A stretch of 22,898 nucleotides of DNA from Nitrospirae bacterium CG2_30_53_67 (GTDB lineage Bacteria; CG2-30-53-67): positions 1 through 22,898 of the forward strand of contig MNYV01000081.1 of NCBI GenBank assembly GCA_001873285.1, in the 5' to 3' direction. Positions 15,544 through 22,898 of this stretch are shown piece by piece (the first letter of the stretch is position 1; each line of letters starts with the position of its first letter). A program made the position numbers and the translations under genes. The notes beneath the pieces were generated by a model. It ran no database searches, had not been told where the DNA came from, and saw only the letters and a list, made by a program, of their open reading frames with translations.

Positions 15544-16388
15544 AGACGCTGGCCCTGATCGGGTACAAGGGGATGCTCGGCAGAGATCTTTTAAAACGCT
15601 TGGAGGATTCCTTTAAGTGTATTCCAGCGGACATCGGCGAACTGGACATTACCCAAAGAGAACAGGTCCTGCAGTGGATCGGCGAGGTCCGGCCGGACGT
15701 TCTGATCAATGCGGCGGCCTACACGGATGTGGACGGATGCGAAACCCGCCGGGACCTGGCCATGCGGGTCAACGGAGAGGGCGTGGGATACCTGGCCGAA
15801 GGGTGCGCGCGATGCGGGAGTGGTATGATCCATATCAGTACGGACTTTGTTTTCGACGGGTCCAAGAAGGGACCTTACATCGAAGAGGACCAGCCGAACC
15901 CCCTTTCGGTTTACGGATCGTCCAAGCTCATGGGCGAGAAGAGGATGGCCGAACATCTGGACCGGTTTCTGATCGTGCGCACATCGTGGCTCTTCGGCCA
16001 TGGAGGGAAAAACTTCGTCGAGGCCATTCTGAGGCAGGCTGAAGTCAAATCGTCTCTGAAGGTGGTGCATGATCAGGTCGGCTCCCCCACCTATGTCCCT
16101 GATCTTTCCAGGGCCATTCTCAAGCTTTTATCCGCCGGGGCGGCCGGGATCGTTCACGTCGGAAACAGCGGGTCATGCTCCTGGTTCAAGTTTGCCGGGA
16201 AGATCTTGGAATATTCCGGGAAGAGGGGGGTCTCGGTGGAACCCATCACCTCTTCGGAACTCAACCGGCCGGCGAGGCGGCCTGCCCATTCCGTGCTTTC
16301 CTGTGAACGGTATTTCAAGATCACCGGGGAACGGATGCCGAACTGGGAAACGGGCCTCAAGGCGTACTTGAAGGCCGGAGAGGAGTAA
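15540..16388 (+). CDS. rfbD: dTDP-4-dehydrorhamnose reductase
   Basis: RfbD (RmlD) reduces dTDP-4-keto-L-rhamnose to dTDP-L-rhamnose with NAD(P)H. From ATG 15540 it has 282 residues, the usual length. The nucleotide-binding loop is GYKGMLG (8-14). Family motifs INAAAYTDVDGCE (56-68), STDFVFDG (100-107) and the catalytic YGSSK (Tyr125, Lys129) are all present. The start overlaps the rfbB stop by ATGA with GAGGAG just upstream. An earlier in-frame start at 15447 would overlap rfbB by almost 100 bases and is rejected. The next gene begins four bases after the stop. Confidence 0.94.
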   Translation: MKTLALIGYKGMLGRDLLKRLEDSFKCIPADIGELDITQREQVLQWIGEVRPDVLINAAAYTDVDGCETRRDLAMRVNGEGVGYLAEGCARCGSGMIHISTDFVFDGSKKGPYIEEDQPNPLSVYGSSKLMGEKRMAEHLDRFLIVRTSWLFGHGGKNFVEAILRQAEVKSSLKVVHDQVGSPTYVPDLSRAILKLLSAGAAGIVHVGNSGSCSWFKFAGKILEYSGKRGVSVEPITSSELNRPARRPAHSVLSCERYFKITGERMPNWETGLKAYLKAGEE

Positions 16389-16392
16389 ACGG

Positions 16393-17160
16393 ATGCAGGA
16401 GCAAGAGACGGCGGTTGCTCTGTTACCCATGGATCTGAAATACCTTTCCAAGGGGGCCCTTCGGATCCTGGCCCAGGATCCGGGTCTGGACCCAGCCCTC
16501 CTGGAACAGATATTGATCCAGGAGAAGGATGACCCTGAGACGGTCCGCTGTCTCATTCGGAATCCTGCGCTGCCTGATGAATCTTTTCAAAGCGTTCTCC
16601 CGGAACTTTCTGAAGACCTTCGAGAGGAGGTCAATGCCCGCCGGAAGGCCCTGGTCTCTATCGAAGGACAGGGGCTGGCAGTGAAGAAGCCTCCGCAAAG
16701 ACACCTGCATCACGCGGATAAGGATCAAGACGGCGGCGGAAAGGTCAGCCTCCAACAGAAGATACAACTGATGAGCCCGGGGGACAAGATCTCTTTTGCG
16801 CTTAAAGGGACCAAGGAGGTGCGTATGGTACTGATCCGGGATCCGAACAAAGAGATTGCCATGACGGTTCTGAAGAATCCGAAGATCACCGAGACCGAGA
16901 TCGAATACTTCGCGGCCTCCACCAACGTGACCGAGGAGGTGCACCGGGAGATCGGGAAGAACCGGGAGTGGTGCAAAAAATATAACGTCATCAGAGCTTT
17001 GGTCTTCAATCCCAAGACACCCGTCGGAGTCTCCCTGGAGAAACTCCCTTATATCAAAGATAAAGACCTCCAGTTCCTGAGTAAAAGCAAGAACGTGCCG
17101 AGCGCCGTCAGCACTACGGCCAAGCGGTTGATGGTCAACAAGAAACGGAAAAACGGATAG
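16393..17160 (+). CDS. hypothetical helical-repeat protein
   Basis: I do not recognise a named family with confidence. The 255 residues are mostly helical. They show repeated pieces in which a helix ends in an Asn-Pro or Asp-Pro turn: VRCLIRNPALPDESF (51-65), VRMVLIRDPNKEIAMTVLKNP (143-163, two turns) and IRALVFNPKTP (200-210). This resembles leucine-rich-variant or HEAT-like repeat proteins. A basic, His-rich linker (about 98-117) splits the chain. There is no signal peptide or membrane segment, and the C-terminus is lysine-rich. AGGAG lies seven bases before the ATG. It is tightly placed between rfbD and a TPR gene and is probably cotranscribed with both. A scaffold or binding role is inference. 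Confidence 0.75.
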   Translation: MQEQETAVALLPMDLKYLSKGALRILAQDPGLDPALLEQILIQEKDDPETVRCLIRNPALPDESFQSVLPELSEDLREEVNARRKALVSIEGQGLAVKKPPQRHLHHADKDQDGGGKVSLQQKIQLMSPGDKISFALKGTKEVRMVLIRDPNKEIAMTVLKNPKITETEIEYFAASTNVTEEVHREIGKNREWCKKYNVIRALVFNPKTPVGVSLEKLPYIKDKDLQFLSKSKNVPSAVSTTAKRLMVNKKRKNG

Positions 17161-17169
17161 GGAGTCGCC

Positions 17170-18096
17170 ATGATCTTCAACGGGTGGTTCGTCAAGAGCC
17201 GGCTTAAGAAGGCGCTGGATATGCTGAACTGCGGCATGTATGCCCAGGCCGAGTCCGAGCTCAGGGGGATCCTGCTGACCCTGACCGTTCAGAAAAAGGA
17301 TGATCAAAAGCGCATACCGGTCCTGTTTTATCTTGCGGAATGCTATATGGCCATGGGGGACGAGAAGTTTGAGAACAAGGATTTCAGGGGCGCCCTCAAT
17401 GACTTTGAGAAAGGAGCGGCTCTGGGGGTGGACTTTCCCGATATCTATTTCCGGATCGGGCGGGTTTGCCTGGAGATGTCCGAATGGGACCAGGCCGAAG
17501 AGGCGCTCGACAAGGCCCTATCGTTGAACCCGCGTTATGTCAAGGCACACCTCTTGATGTCCAAGGTCTACGCCCTGAAAGAGAGATATGACCTGTCGGT
17601 CAAGGAATACCGGATCCTTGGGGAACAGGGGGTTCCGTGCAATCAGGAACTTTATCTGAAAGGAGTTCAATATGCCGGCAACGGAGAGATCCAAAAAGGA
17701 TATGAGATTTTGAAATCGTGTTTTGAGGAAAAGCCCGATCCGGTCCAGGCGCTTTATCTGAAGGGACTGAGATGCTATCAGAACAAGAATTATGCCGGGG
17801 CCGTTCTTGCGCTTAAGAAGGCCCAGGAGAACCAGCCGGGCTATCCGGATATCTTCAACCTTCTGGGAGTGGCCTGCTGCGGCCAAAAATCCTACGCAGA
17901 GGCGGAAGGAGCCTTTCAGAAGGCTATCAAACTGAACAGCAGGTATATGGAGCCGAGATTGAATCTTGCGTTTCTATACGAAATCCTGCAAGACATGGAA
18001 AAAGCCGAGGGGGTGTTTCAGGACATTCTTTCTATGGATCCCGGGAACGTCATTGCCCTTGAAGGTTTGGAAGGTCTGAAAAATAAGAAGGGATGA
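17170..18096 (+). CDS. tetratricopeptide repeat protein
   Basis: The 308-residue soluble protein is made largely of TPR units, helix pairs that bind protein partners. Clear units are at about 87-120 (PDIYFRIGRVCLEMSEWDQA...), 123-153, 195-224, 227-257 and 261-291, with less regular helices before residue 86 and between 155 and 190. The N-terminal helix is hydrophobic-basic (MIFNGWFVKSRLKKAL) but is not a convincing signal peptide. GGAG lies five bases before the ATG. The gene sits nine bases after the helical-repeat gene and 48 bases before a J-domain/TPR gene. Specific partners cannot be read from sequence. Confidence 0.85.
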   Translation: MIFNGWFVKSRLKKALDMLNCGMYAQAESELRGILLTLTVQKKDDQKRIPVLFYLAECYMAMGDEKFENKDFRGALNDFEKGAALGVDFPDIYFRIGRVCLEMSEWDQAEEALDKALSLNPRYVKAHLLMSKVYALKERYDLSVKEYRILGEQGVPCNQELYLKGVQYAGNGEIQKGYEILKSCFEEKPDPVQALYLKGLRCYQNKNYAGAVLALKKAQENQPGYPDIFNLLGVACCGQKSYAEAEGAFQKAIKLNSRYMEPRLNLAFLYEILQDMEKAEGVFQDILSMDPGNVIALEGLEGLKNKKG

Positions 18097-18144
18097 TTGA
18101 TGGCGGGAGAGGCCTTCCGTATATTTTGAAACAGGAGCCGATGC

Positions 18145-18813
18145 ATGGTAGAGAAGGATTACTACATGATTCTGGGTATCCGTCCTTCCGCCACGGAGGA
18201 GGAGATCAAGGAGGCCTTCTTCCGCCTGGCCAAAAAATACCATCCGGATAAGCATCGGGGGAAAAATGACGGAGACTATGAAACCAAATTCGCCATGATC
18301 AATGAGGCCTACAACGTTCTTAAAGACCGGGCGGCCAGGGAGGAATATGACAATCGGAACATGGCATCAGGCCTGAAGCGTAAGGAGTCATCCAAATCAG
18401 ATTATCGCGCAGAAGAAATCTATCAGACGGCCCTTAAGGCGCTAAAAATGAACGACGTCAACAGCGCCATTGATCTGCTGAAGACGGCTGTCCGTATGGA
18501 ACCGGGTAAGGCCGAGTATTATTCCGCGCTCGGCATGGCCCTCGCGGAAAAGCCGCACAGACTCCATGAGGCCAGAGAAATGTGCGAAAAGGCCTTGGAG
18601 ATGGAACCCTACAATGTCGAGAACCATATCAATCTCGGGCTCGTCTACAAAAAGGCCGGGCTGCATGCCCGAGCGCGCAAACAGTTCGAGAATGCCTTAC
18701 GCTGGGATCCTGAACATCCTGTCGCCATGAATGAACTGGGTCTCTCCGATTCCCATCAATGGTATCTACGGATTAAGCGGGTCTTGAATAAGATATTTTT
18801 ACGAGGGGCATAG
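18145..18813 (+). CDS. J-domain protein with C-terminal TPR repeats
   Basis: The 222-residue protein begins with a complete J domain (about 5-70). The HPD tripeptide at 33-35, in KYHPDK, stimulates Hsp70/DnaK ATPase. There is no Gly/Phe region, zinc centre or DnaJ C-terminal domain, so it is a class C J-protein. After a basic linker, three TPR units follow (about 87-120, 122-156 and 158-191), and the tail ends in a basic helix (YLRIKRVLNKIFLRGA). CAGGAG lies seven bases before ATG 18145. The TPR part probably selects clients or docks on a partner and brings DnaK to it. The adjacent TPR gene is a candidate partner, by inference. Confidence 0.88.
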   Translation: MVEKDYYMILGIRPSATEEEIKEAFFRLAKKYHPDKHRGKNDGDYETKFAMINEAYNVLKDRAAREEYDNRNMASGLKRKESSKSDYRAEEIYQTALKALKMNDVNSAIDLLKTAVRMEPGKAEYYSALGMALAEKPHRLHEAREMCEKALEMEPYNVENHINLGLVYKKAGLHARARKQFENALRWDPEHPVAMNELGLSDSHQWYLRIKRVLNKIFLRGA

Positions 18814-18822
18814 GGGGGCAGT

Positions 18823-18913
18823 GGGGCTGTTGAAAAAGTGTTTTTCTGGTCTCATGCCGTCATTCCCGCGTAGGCGGGAATCCAGGTCTTTTATAAGCCC
18901 CGCAGTTGAAAAA
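18823..18913. repeat. dRS3-like palindromic repeat with flanking direct repeats
   Basis: The centre is a perfect palindrome, ATTCCCGC 18862-18869, loop GTAG, GCGGGAAT 18874-18881. This form, preceded by CCGTC and followed by CCAG, is widespread as an intergenic repeat in proteobacteria and resembles neisserial dRS3. Around it GGGGCT 18823-18828 and AGCCCC 18896-18901 are inverted, and GTTGAAAAA occurs as a nine-base direct repeat at 18829-18837 and 18905-18913. This suggests a small non-autonomous element or its remnant. Confidence 0.65.
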
Positions 18914-18969
18914 AATCTCTGTAAAAAGGGAATTTGGAATCTAAAGACAAAAAACCGGCATGAAATTTC

Positions 18970-18998
18970 TTGACAGAATCAGTGAATGTTCTTACCAT
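18970..18998 (+). promoter_or_regulatory. promoter candidate upstream of pilM (distal)
   Basis: A perfect TTGACA at 18970-18975 is followed after 17 bases by TACCAT at 18993-18998 (four of six matches). The start point would be near 19005, about 245 bases before pilM. Confidence 0.4.
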
Positions 18999-19088
18999 TT
19001 AATTATCGGCAATGTTCGTTGATTCCATGCGGGATTCGGATGGAACGGCTGAGCGGGCAGAAAAAAAATGAGAATTTCAGAAAACATC

Positions 19089-19120
19089 TTGACAGGTTAC
19101 AGTTCGCATGTTAATGTAAC
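19089..19120 (+). promoter_or_regulatory. promoter candidate upstream of pilM (proximal) with overlapping dyad
   Basis: A perfect TTGACA at 19089-19094 is followed after 17 bases by TAATGT at 19112-19117, a weak -10 box. GTTACA 19096-19101 and TGTAAC 19115-19120 form an inverted repeat with a 13-base centre that covers the spacer and -10 box, so a bound dimer could block or shape the promoter. The regulator is unknown. Confidence 0.35.
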
Positions 19121-19248
19121 ACACAAGAAGATACTGGCATTCCCTATGAAAAACCGGCGGTATAAAATATTTTGTTGTTCGAATTCATCTTTGATTTTTT
19201 CATGATGGTCATTTAGGACAAGCTTTCACCTCTGTGCCGGAGAAGAAC

Positions 19249-20316
19249 ATGCTGTTTTCTAAGTCAAGACAACTCGTCGGTTTGGACATCGGGACCCATT
19301 CGATCAAGGCGTTCCAACTCAAAGAATCAGGCGGCGGGTATCAGCTGGTCCACGCGGCCGTGAAGCCGCTCGATCCTGAAGTCATCGTGGATGGAACGGT
19401 CATGGACGCCGAGAGGGTCTCCTCCGCCATTCGTGAGATTTACCAGGAAAACAAGATCACTTGCAAGGATGTGGCCCTTTCCGTCTCAGGGATCTCGGTC
19501 ATCGTGAAAAAGATCAATCTCCCTGAAATGACCGTGGAGGAACTGGATGAGTCGATCCAGTGGGAGGCTGAACAGTATATTCCTTTTGACATCGAGGACG
19601 TGAATATTGATTTTCAGATTTTAAGGCCGGTGGGGGAGGAAGCCAAACGGCAAATGGAGGTCCTGCTGGTGGCCGTGAAAAAAGACAAGATCAATGAATA
19701 TACCTCTCTGGCCAAGGAGTCAGGCTTGAATCCCGTGGTGGTGGATGTGGATGTTTTTGCCTTGGAAAACATGTACGAGATCAATTATGAATTAAACAAG
19801 AATGAAGCCGTGGCCCTGATTGACATCGGCGCCGGGATCATGAATATCAACGTGGTATCGGACAGTATGCCTGCATTTACCAGGGATATTTCGATCGGCG
19901 GGAACCAGTTTACCGAGGCGATTCAAAAAGAGTTCGGCGTCGGCTATGAAGAAGCGGAAAAGGTCAAGAAAGGGCAGGATGTAGAAGGGGTGAAGTTCCA
20001 GGACGTGGTGCCGATTTTAGAGACGGTTTCAAACGACATCGCCTCAGAGATCCTCCGTTCTTTTGATTTTTACCGGGCGACTGCGTCCGCCTCAAAAGAC
20101 CAGATCGCCAGGGTGATGATCAGCGGGGGATGTTCAAAGCTCAAAGGATTCCGGGAATTTCTGGCCAAACAGCTCGGCATGGAGGTCGAGATCATCAATC
20201 CCTTCCAGAACATAGAGATTGCGGAAGGGACCTTTGACATGGACTTTATCAAAGAGATTGCGCCGACCGCGGCCGTGGGCATCGGGATGGCCTTGAGAAG
20301 AGCGGACGACAAATGA
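19249..20316 (+). CDS. pilM: type IV pilus assembly protein PilM
   Basis: PilM is the actin-like cytoplasmic ATP-binding component of the pilus alignment complex and binds the N-terminus of PilN. From ATG 19249 it has 355 residues. The first phosphate motif is GLDIGTHSIKAFQL (11-24). The family segment QWEAEQYIPFDIEDV (104-118) and the second nucleotide motif LIDIGAGIMNI (190-200) are present, and the C-terminal MISGGCSKLKGF is the adenosine motif. GGAG lies six bases before ATG 19249. An in-frame GTG at 19234 would add five residues but has no ribosome site. The stop overlaps pilN by ATGA. Confidence 0.95.
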   Translation: MLFSKSRQLVGLDIGTHSIKAFQLKESGGGYQLVHAAVKPLDPEVIVDGTVMDAERVSSAIREIYQENKITCKDVALSVSGISVIVKKINLPEMTVEELDESIQWEAEQYIPFDIEDVNIDFQILRPVGEEAKRQMEVLLVAVKKDKINEYTSLAKESGLNPVVVDVDVFALENMYEINYELNKNEAVALIDIGAGIMNINVVSDSMPAFTRDISIGGNQFTEAIQKEFGVGYEEAEKVKKGQDVEGVKFQDVVPILETVSNDIASEILRSFDFYRATASASKDQIARVMISGGCSKLKGFREFLAKQLGMEVEIINPFQNIEIAEGTFDMDFIKEIAPTAAVGIGMALRRADDK

Positions 20317-20861
20317 TCAGAATCAATCTGCTGCCGACCAAAAAGCTTCGCAAACAATTGGGGATCAAACAGGAACTCCTCCTCTCCGGATTGATCTTCG
20401 TTTTTGTCGTCATCATCCTGGGTCTGCTTTGGATGTGGCAGAGCACAACGATTGAACGTTTAACCCTGCAGCAAAACGAGAAACAGCAGAAGCTGGATCA
20501 GATCAAGAAAGTGGTGAACGAGGTCGAGCAGTTTAAAAAGGATAAAGAACTCTATGAGCAGAAGATCAATATCATCAAGGATCTTGAGGCCCAACAGAGC
20601 GGTCCCGTGCATATTCTGGACGAACTGAGCGTCAATATTCCCGACAAACTCTGGTTTGAATCCATGGCCCTGAAAGGAAACAGCCTTACCCTGTCCGGAA
20701 ACGCATTTGCCAACATCTCCATCGTGGATTTTGTCAACAATCTTAAAAGATCTCCTTATTTCCAGAACGTGCAGCTTCTGGAATCAAAGTCTTCGGATAA
20801 AAAGGATATCCGCGTTTATGTGTTCAAACTGAGCGCGAATGTGACGGTCCCCAAGAAATAA
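20313..20861 (+). CDS. pilN: type IV pilus inner-membrane protein PilN
   Basis: PilN is a bitopic inner-membrane protein of the alignment complex. Its cytoplasmic tip MIRINLLPTKKLRK (1-14) is the conserved peptide that docks in PilM. A single membrane helix runs from about 22 to 42. A coiled coil follows (about 45-95, rich in Gln, Lys and Glu), and then a ferredoxin-like periplasmic domain (about 97-180) that pairs with PilO. The 182 residues match the family. The start overlaps the pilM stop (ATGA). The stop is followed by pilO within 25 bases. Confidence 0.94.
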   Translation: MIRINLLPTKKLRKQLGIKQELLLSGLIFVFVVIILGLLWMWQSTTIERLTLQQNEKQQKLDQIKKVVNEVEQFKKDKELYEQKINIIKDLEAQQSGPVHILDELSVNIPDKLWFESMALKGNSLTLSGNAFANISIVDFVNNLKRSPYFQNVQLLESKSSDKKDIRVYVFKLSANVTVPKK

Positions 20862-20885
20862 GCTCTGATGAAAGGACTAGATATT

Positions 20886-21512
20886 ATGAATTTGGAAGCG
20901 ATCGAAAAAATTCCGAGTCAGCAGAGGATCGCTGCCGTCGCTTTTATTTATATTGCAGTGATCGCCCTTTTCTTTGGTTATCCTTTCCGGAACCATCATA
21001 ACCAGATCATGGCGCTGAATAAGAAAAACGAGAGTCTGGAAAAAGAGATCATTGTGAACCAGAGTCTGGCCGAGATGAAAGATACGCTTATCTCCAAGAA
21101 CGCCGAACTACAGCAGAAGCTTTTGGAGATCCAGCAGAAGTTTCCAACCAGCAGCGAAGTCACCGACCTTCTCAAACAGGTCTCCGTCCTCGGCCAGCAG
21201 TCGGGTCTGGATATCCAGCTCTGGAAACCGGCCAATAAGGTCAAGAATCCTTCAAATCTCTATTATGAGATCCCCGTGGAAATCGAAGTCATCGGGGGGT
21301 ACCATGATGTAGGGATATTTTTTGACAAGGTCAGCAAACTCTCCAGGATCGTCAATATCACGGATCTTTCCATGTCGAATGCGAAAGAGGGCAAAGGGGT
21401 CCTCACCAAATGCGTAGCTAAGACATTCAGCGCCATGGAGCCGGGAGAAACGGCCGGTCCGGGAAAGAAAGATGCGCCGGCTCAAACAGCGCCAAAGCCG
21501 GGAGAGAGATAA
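20886..21512 (+). CDS. pilO: type IV pilus inner-membrane protein PilO
   Basis: PilO forms heterodimers with PilN and links the inner-membrane platform to PilP. The 208 residues show a short cytoplasmic N-terminus, one membrane helix (about 15-32, IAAVAFIYIAVIALFFGY), a coiled coil (about 38-85) and a periplasmic ferredoxin-like domain ending with a Pro/Ala-rich tail. ATG 20886 is chosen because AAAGGA lies nine bases upstream. An in-frame ATG at 20868 would add six residues but lacks a ribosome site. It stands in the canonical M-N-O-P-Q order. Confidence 0.92.
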   Translation: MNLEAIEKIPSQQRIAAVAFIYIAVIALFFGYPFRNHHNQIMALNKKNESLEKEIIVNQSLAEMKDTLISKNAELQQKLLEIQQKFPTSSEVTDLLKQVSVLGQQSGLDIQLWKPANKVKNPSNLYYEIPVEIEVIGGYHDVGIFFDKVSKLSRIVNITDLSMSNAKEGKGVLTKCVAKTFSAMEPGETAGPGKKDAPAQTAPKPGER

Positions 21513-21525
21513 GAGGATTGAGACG

Positions 21526-22059
21526 ATGAAGAACCCAGTTTTTAAAAGATGGAGACGATGCATCCCTTTCATTTTCGGATCTGCTTTCGTTCTGACTTTC
21601 TGGACAGCGGTTTTCGCACAGACAGCGGGAGAACCCAAGGAAAAGATAGAACTCGGCACTGAAGGGAAATCGATCCAGGAAGAGCCGCCCCCCAAAGATA
21701 CCTATGCCTATATTCCTGGTGAGCGCCGGGATCCTTTTGTTTCTTTGATCAGGAGGGGGGAGACGCCGGGAGAATACAAGGATGAACTGAGTCCCCTGCA
21801 GAAGGTGGATCTATCCGAGTTGAAGCTGGTCGGCATCATCAAGGATGCGGAAGGGAATACGGCCATAATTCAGACTCAGAATGGAAAAGGTTACTTTTTA
21901 CGTCAAGGAGTGGCGATTGGGAAGAACGAAGGGGTGGTGGAAAAGATACTTGAGGACAAGGTTGTGGTGAAAGAAAAGAAGACAAACTACTTAGGACAGA
22001 TTGAGGTCACCGAAGCAGTCCTCATATTAAAGAAAAAAGAAGAAAGAGGAGGGAAGTAG
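21526..22059 (+). CDS. pilP: type IV pilus protein PilP
   Basis: PilP connects PilN/PilO to the secretin PilQ in the periplasm. From ATG 21526 it has 177 residues. A basic N-terminus and hydrophobic segment (about 13-30) end in AVFAQT, a signal peptidase I type site after Ala31. Many PilP proteins are lipoproteins, but no lipobox cysteine is present here. A Pro-rich linker leads to YIPGERRDPFVSL (about 54-66) and the C-terminal beta domain with LKLVGIIKDAEGNTAIIQT and YFLRQGVAIGKNEGVV. AAGAGGA lies eight bases before the start. The stop abuts the pilQ start directly. Confidence 0.92.
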   Translation: MKNPVFKRWRRCIPFIFGSAFVLTFWTAVFAQTAGEPKEKIELGTEGKSIQEEPPPKDTYAYIPGERRDPFVSLIRRGETPGEYKDELSPLQKVDLSELKLVGIIKDAEGNTAIIQTQNGKGYFLRQGVAIGKNEGVVEKILEDKVVVKEKKTNYLGQIEVTEAVLILKKKEERGGK

Positions 22060-22898
22060 ATGATCTCTCGAAAATGCAGGATAATTTTTTGTTTATTTTT
22101 GTCCTCAGCGCTTTATACGCTCCCGGTTTCCAAGGCGCTATCTGAGGATGACATCGGGAACCTCATCCAGCACATTGAGAACAAAGAAACCGGCGGGACC
22201 GAGGCCCAGACCCAGGCGCCAGCCGTCTCCAAACCGGTCAAGGTGGAAGACATCTATACGTCTTTGGCCAAACCCGTGGAGAAAGAGAGTTACACAGGGA
22301 AGAAAATTTCGCTCGATCTGCAGGATGCGGACGTGGTCAATGTGCTGAGGCTCCTTGCCGACGTCGGAGGGGTCAACATCGTCTTCGGCGGGGATGTATC
22401 AGGCAAGGTCACGGTGAATCTCAAGAACATCCCCTGGGACCAGGCCCTTGACATCGTTTTAATGACCAACGGACTGGACAAGGTCCGTATGGGAAACATC
22501 ATCCGGGTCGCACGGTCCGAGACCATCACGGATGAAGCCAACAAAAGGCTGGCCGCCATCAAGGCCAGCGACAAGGTCGAGGCCATGAGCACACGGATCA
22601 TCCCTGTCAACTATTCCGACATCAAGACCATCAAGGAATCGGAACTGATCAAGAACATTCTCTCCGACCGGGGGAAGATCGACATTGATGCTCGGACCAA
22701 CACCCTGATCGTCAATGACATCGGTAAAAATGTAGAGCAGATAGCAACCCTGGTCAAGAGACTGGATACCCGGATCCCCCAGGTCCTGATCGAGGCCAGG
22801 ATCGTGGAGGCCAGGGAAGGTTTCGCCAGAGACATCGGCGTCCAGTGGGGGTATGCCCAGGGATATATGAAGAAAGATACCCGGTATAATATCTTCGG
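22060..22898 (+). CDS. pilQ: type IV pilus secretin PilQ (3' end outside window)
   Basis: PilQ is the outer-membrane secretin through which the pilus passes. The frame is open from ATG 22060 to the window edge, giving 279 residues. GAGGAGGGAAG just upstream is a strong ribosome site. A signal peptide covers about 1-26. After a Gln/Lys linker the secretin short N domain begins near residue 82 (KKISLDLQDADVVNVLRLLADV), with a second N-type domain at about 175-240 and the start of the secretin core at about 241 (PQVLIEARIVEAREGFARDIG). No peptidoglycan-binding AMIN domain precedes the first N domain. In many PilQ proteins one or more do. The barrel lies beyond the window. Confidence 0.93.
   Translation, partial: MISRKCRIIFCLFLSSALYTLPVSKALSEDDIGNLIQHIENKETGGTEAQTQAPAVSKPVKVEDIYTSLAKPVEKESYTGKKISLDLQDADVVNVLRLLADVGGVNIVFGGDVSGKVTVNLKNIPWDQALDIVLMTNGLDKVRMGNIIRVARSETITDEANKRLAAIKASDKVEAMSTRIIPVNYSDIKTIKESELIKNILSDRGKIDIDARTNTLIVNDIGKNVEQIATLVKRLDTRIPQVLIEARIVEAREGFARDIGVQWGYAQGYMKKDTRYNIF

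Larger units (their letters stand above)
18814..19248 (+). other. non-coding region before pilM
   Basis: No gene is visible in these 435 bases. It holds a dRS3-like palindromic repeat with flanking direct repeats (18823-18913), two promoter candidates (18970-18998 and 19089-19117), a short dyad TTCCAT 19023-19028 / ATGGAA 19040-19045, and a second dyad overlapping the nearer promoter. It divides the TPR/J-protein genes from the pil operon, so pilM probably starts its own transcript here. Confidence 0.55.

Overview
This window looks like a chromosomal segment of a Gram-negative bacterium with lipopolysaccharide and type IVa pili. GC content is moderately high, and TTG and GTG starts are used alongside ATG. 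The order trpE-G-D-C-F-B-A followed by accD and folC, together with a complete pilMNOPQ order and the style of the small regulators, fits a deltaproteobacterial (Desulfobacterota-like) or related lineage. I cannot name the species from sequence alone. Every confident gene is on the + strand. No tRNA, rRNA, CRISPR array, transposase or phage gene was seen.

Layout. (1) 2-175 is the 3' end of a small unknown gene. (2) 176-668 is a roughly 490-base non-coding region. It holds a good sigma-70-type promoter, a transcript region able to fold into successive hairpins ending in an intrinsic terminator, and then a second promoter directly before trpE. (3) 669-7575 is a full tryptophan pathway, trpE, G, D, C, F, B, A. 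Most junctions are tight or ATGA-overlapping, but trpD is bracketed by non-coding DNA: a 255-base repeat island before it and a hairpin after it. (4) 7592-9133 encodes a Crp/Fnr-type cyclic-nucleotide-binding regulator and a class II cyclic-nucleotide phosphodiesterase-like metallohydrolase, inserted between trpA and accD. (5) 9150-11299 is accD-folC, followed by lptD to 13724. (6) A promoter at 13726-13754 precedes a nucleotide-sugar set: an RmlC-like cupin epimerase, rfbB and rfbD. No rfbA is present. (7) 16393-18813 holds a helical-repeat protein, a TPR protein and a J-domain/TPR protein in a tight row behind rfbD. (8) 18814-19248 is a 435-base non-coding region with a dRS3-like palindromic repeat and two promoter candidates. 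(9) 19249 to the right edge is pilM-N-O-P and the 5' part of pilQ, the inner-membrane alignment complex and secretin of the type IV pilus.

How it fits together. Chorismate is converted to tryptophan by the first block. AccD serves malonyl-CoA synthesis, FolC makes folylpolyglutamates, and LptD inserts LPS in the outer membrane. The Rfb enzymes make dTDP-rhamnose-type precursors for surface polysaccharide, and the Pil proteins build a surface fibre machine. The least explained parts are the structured RNA before trpE, the regulator/phosphodiesterase pair in the trp-accD-folC string, an interspersed GTTCAA/TTGAACC repeat family in several intergenic gaps, and the TPR/J-protein trio.
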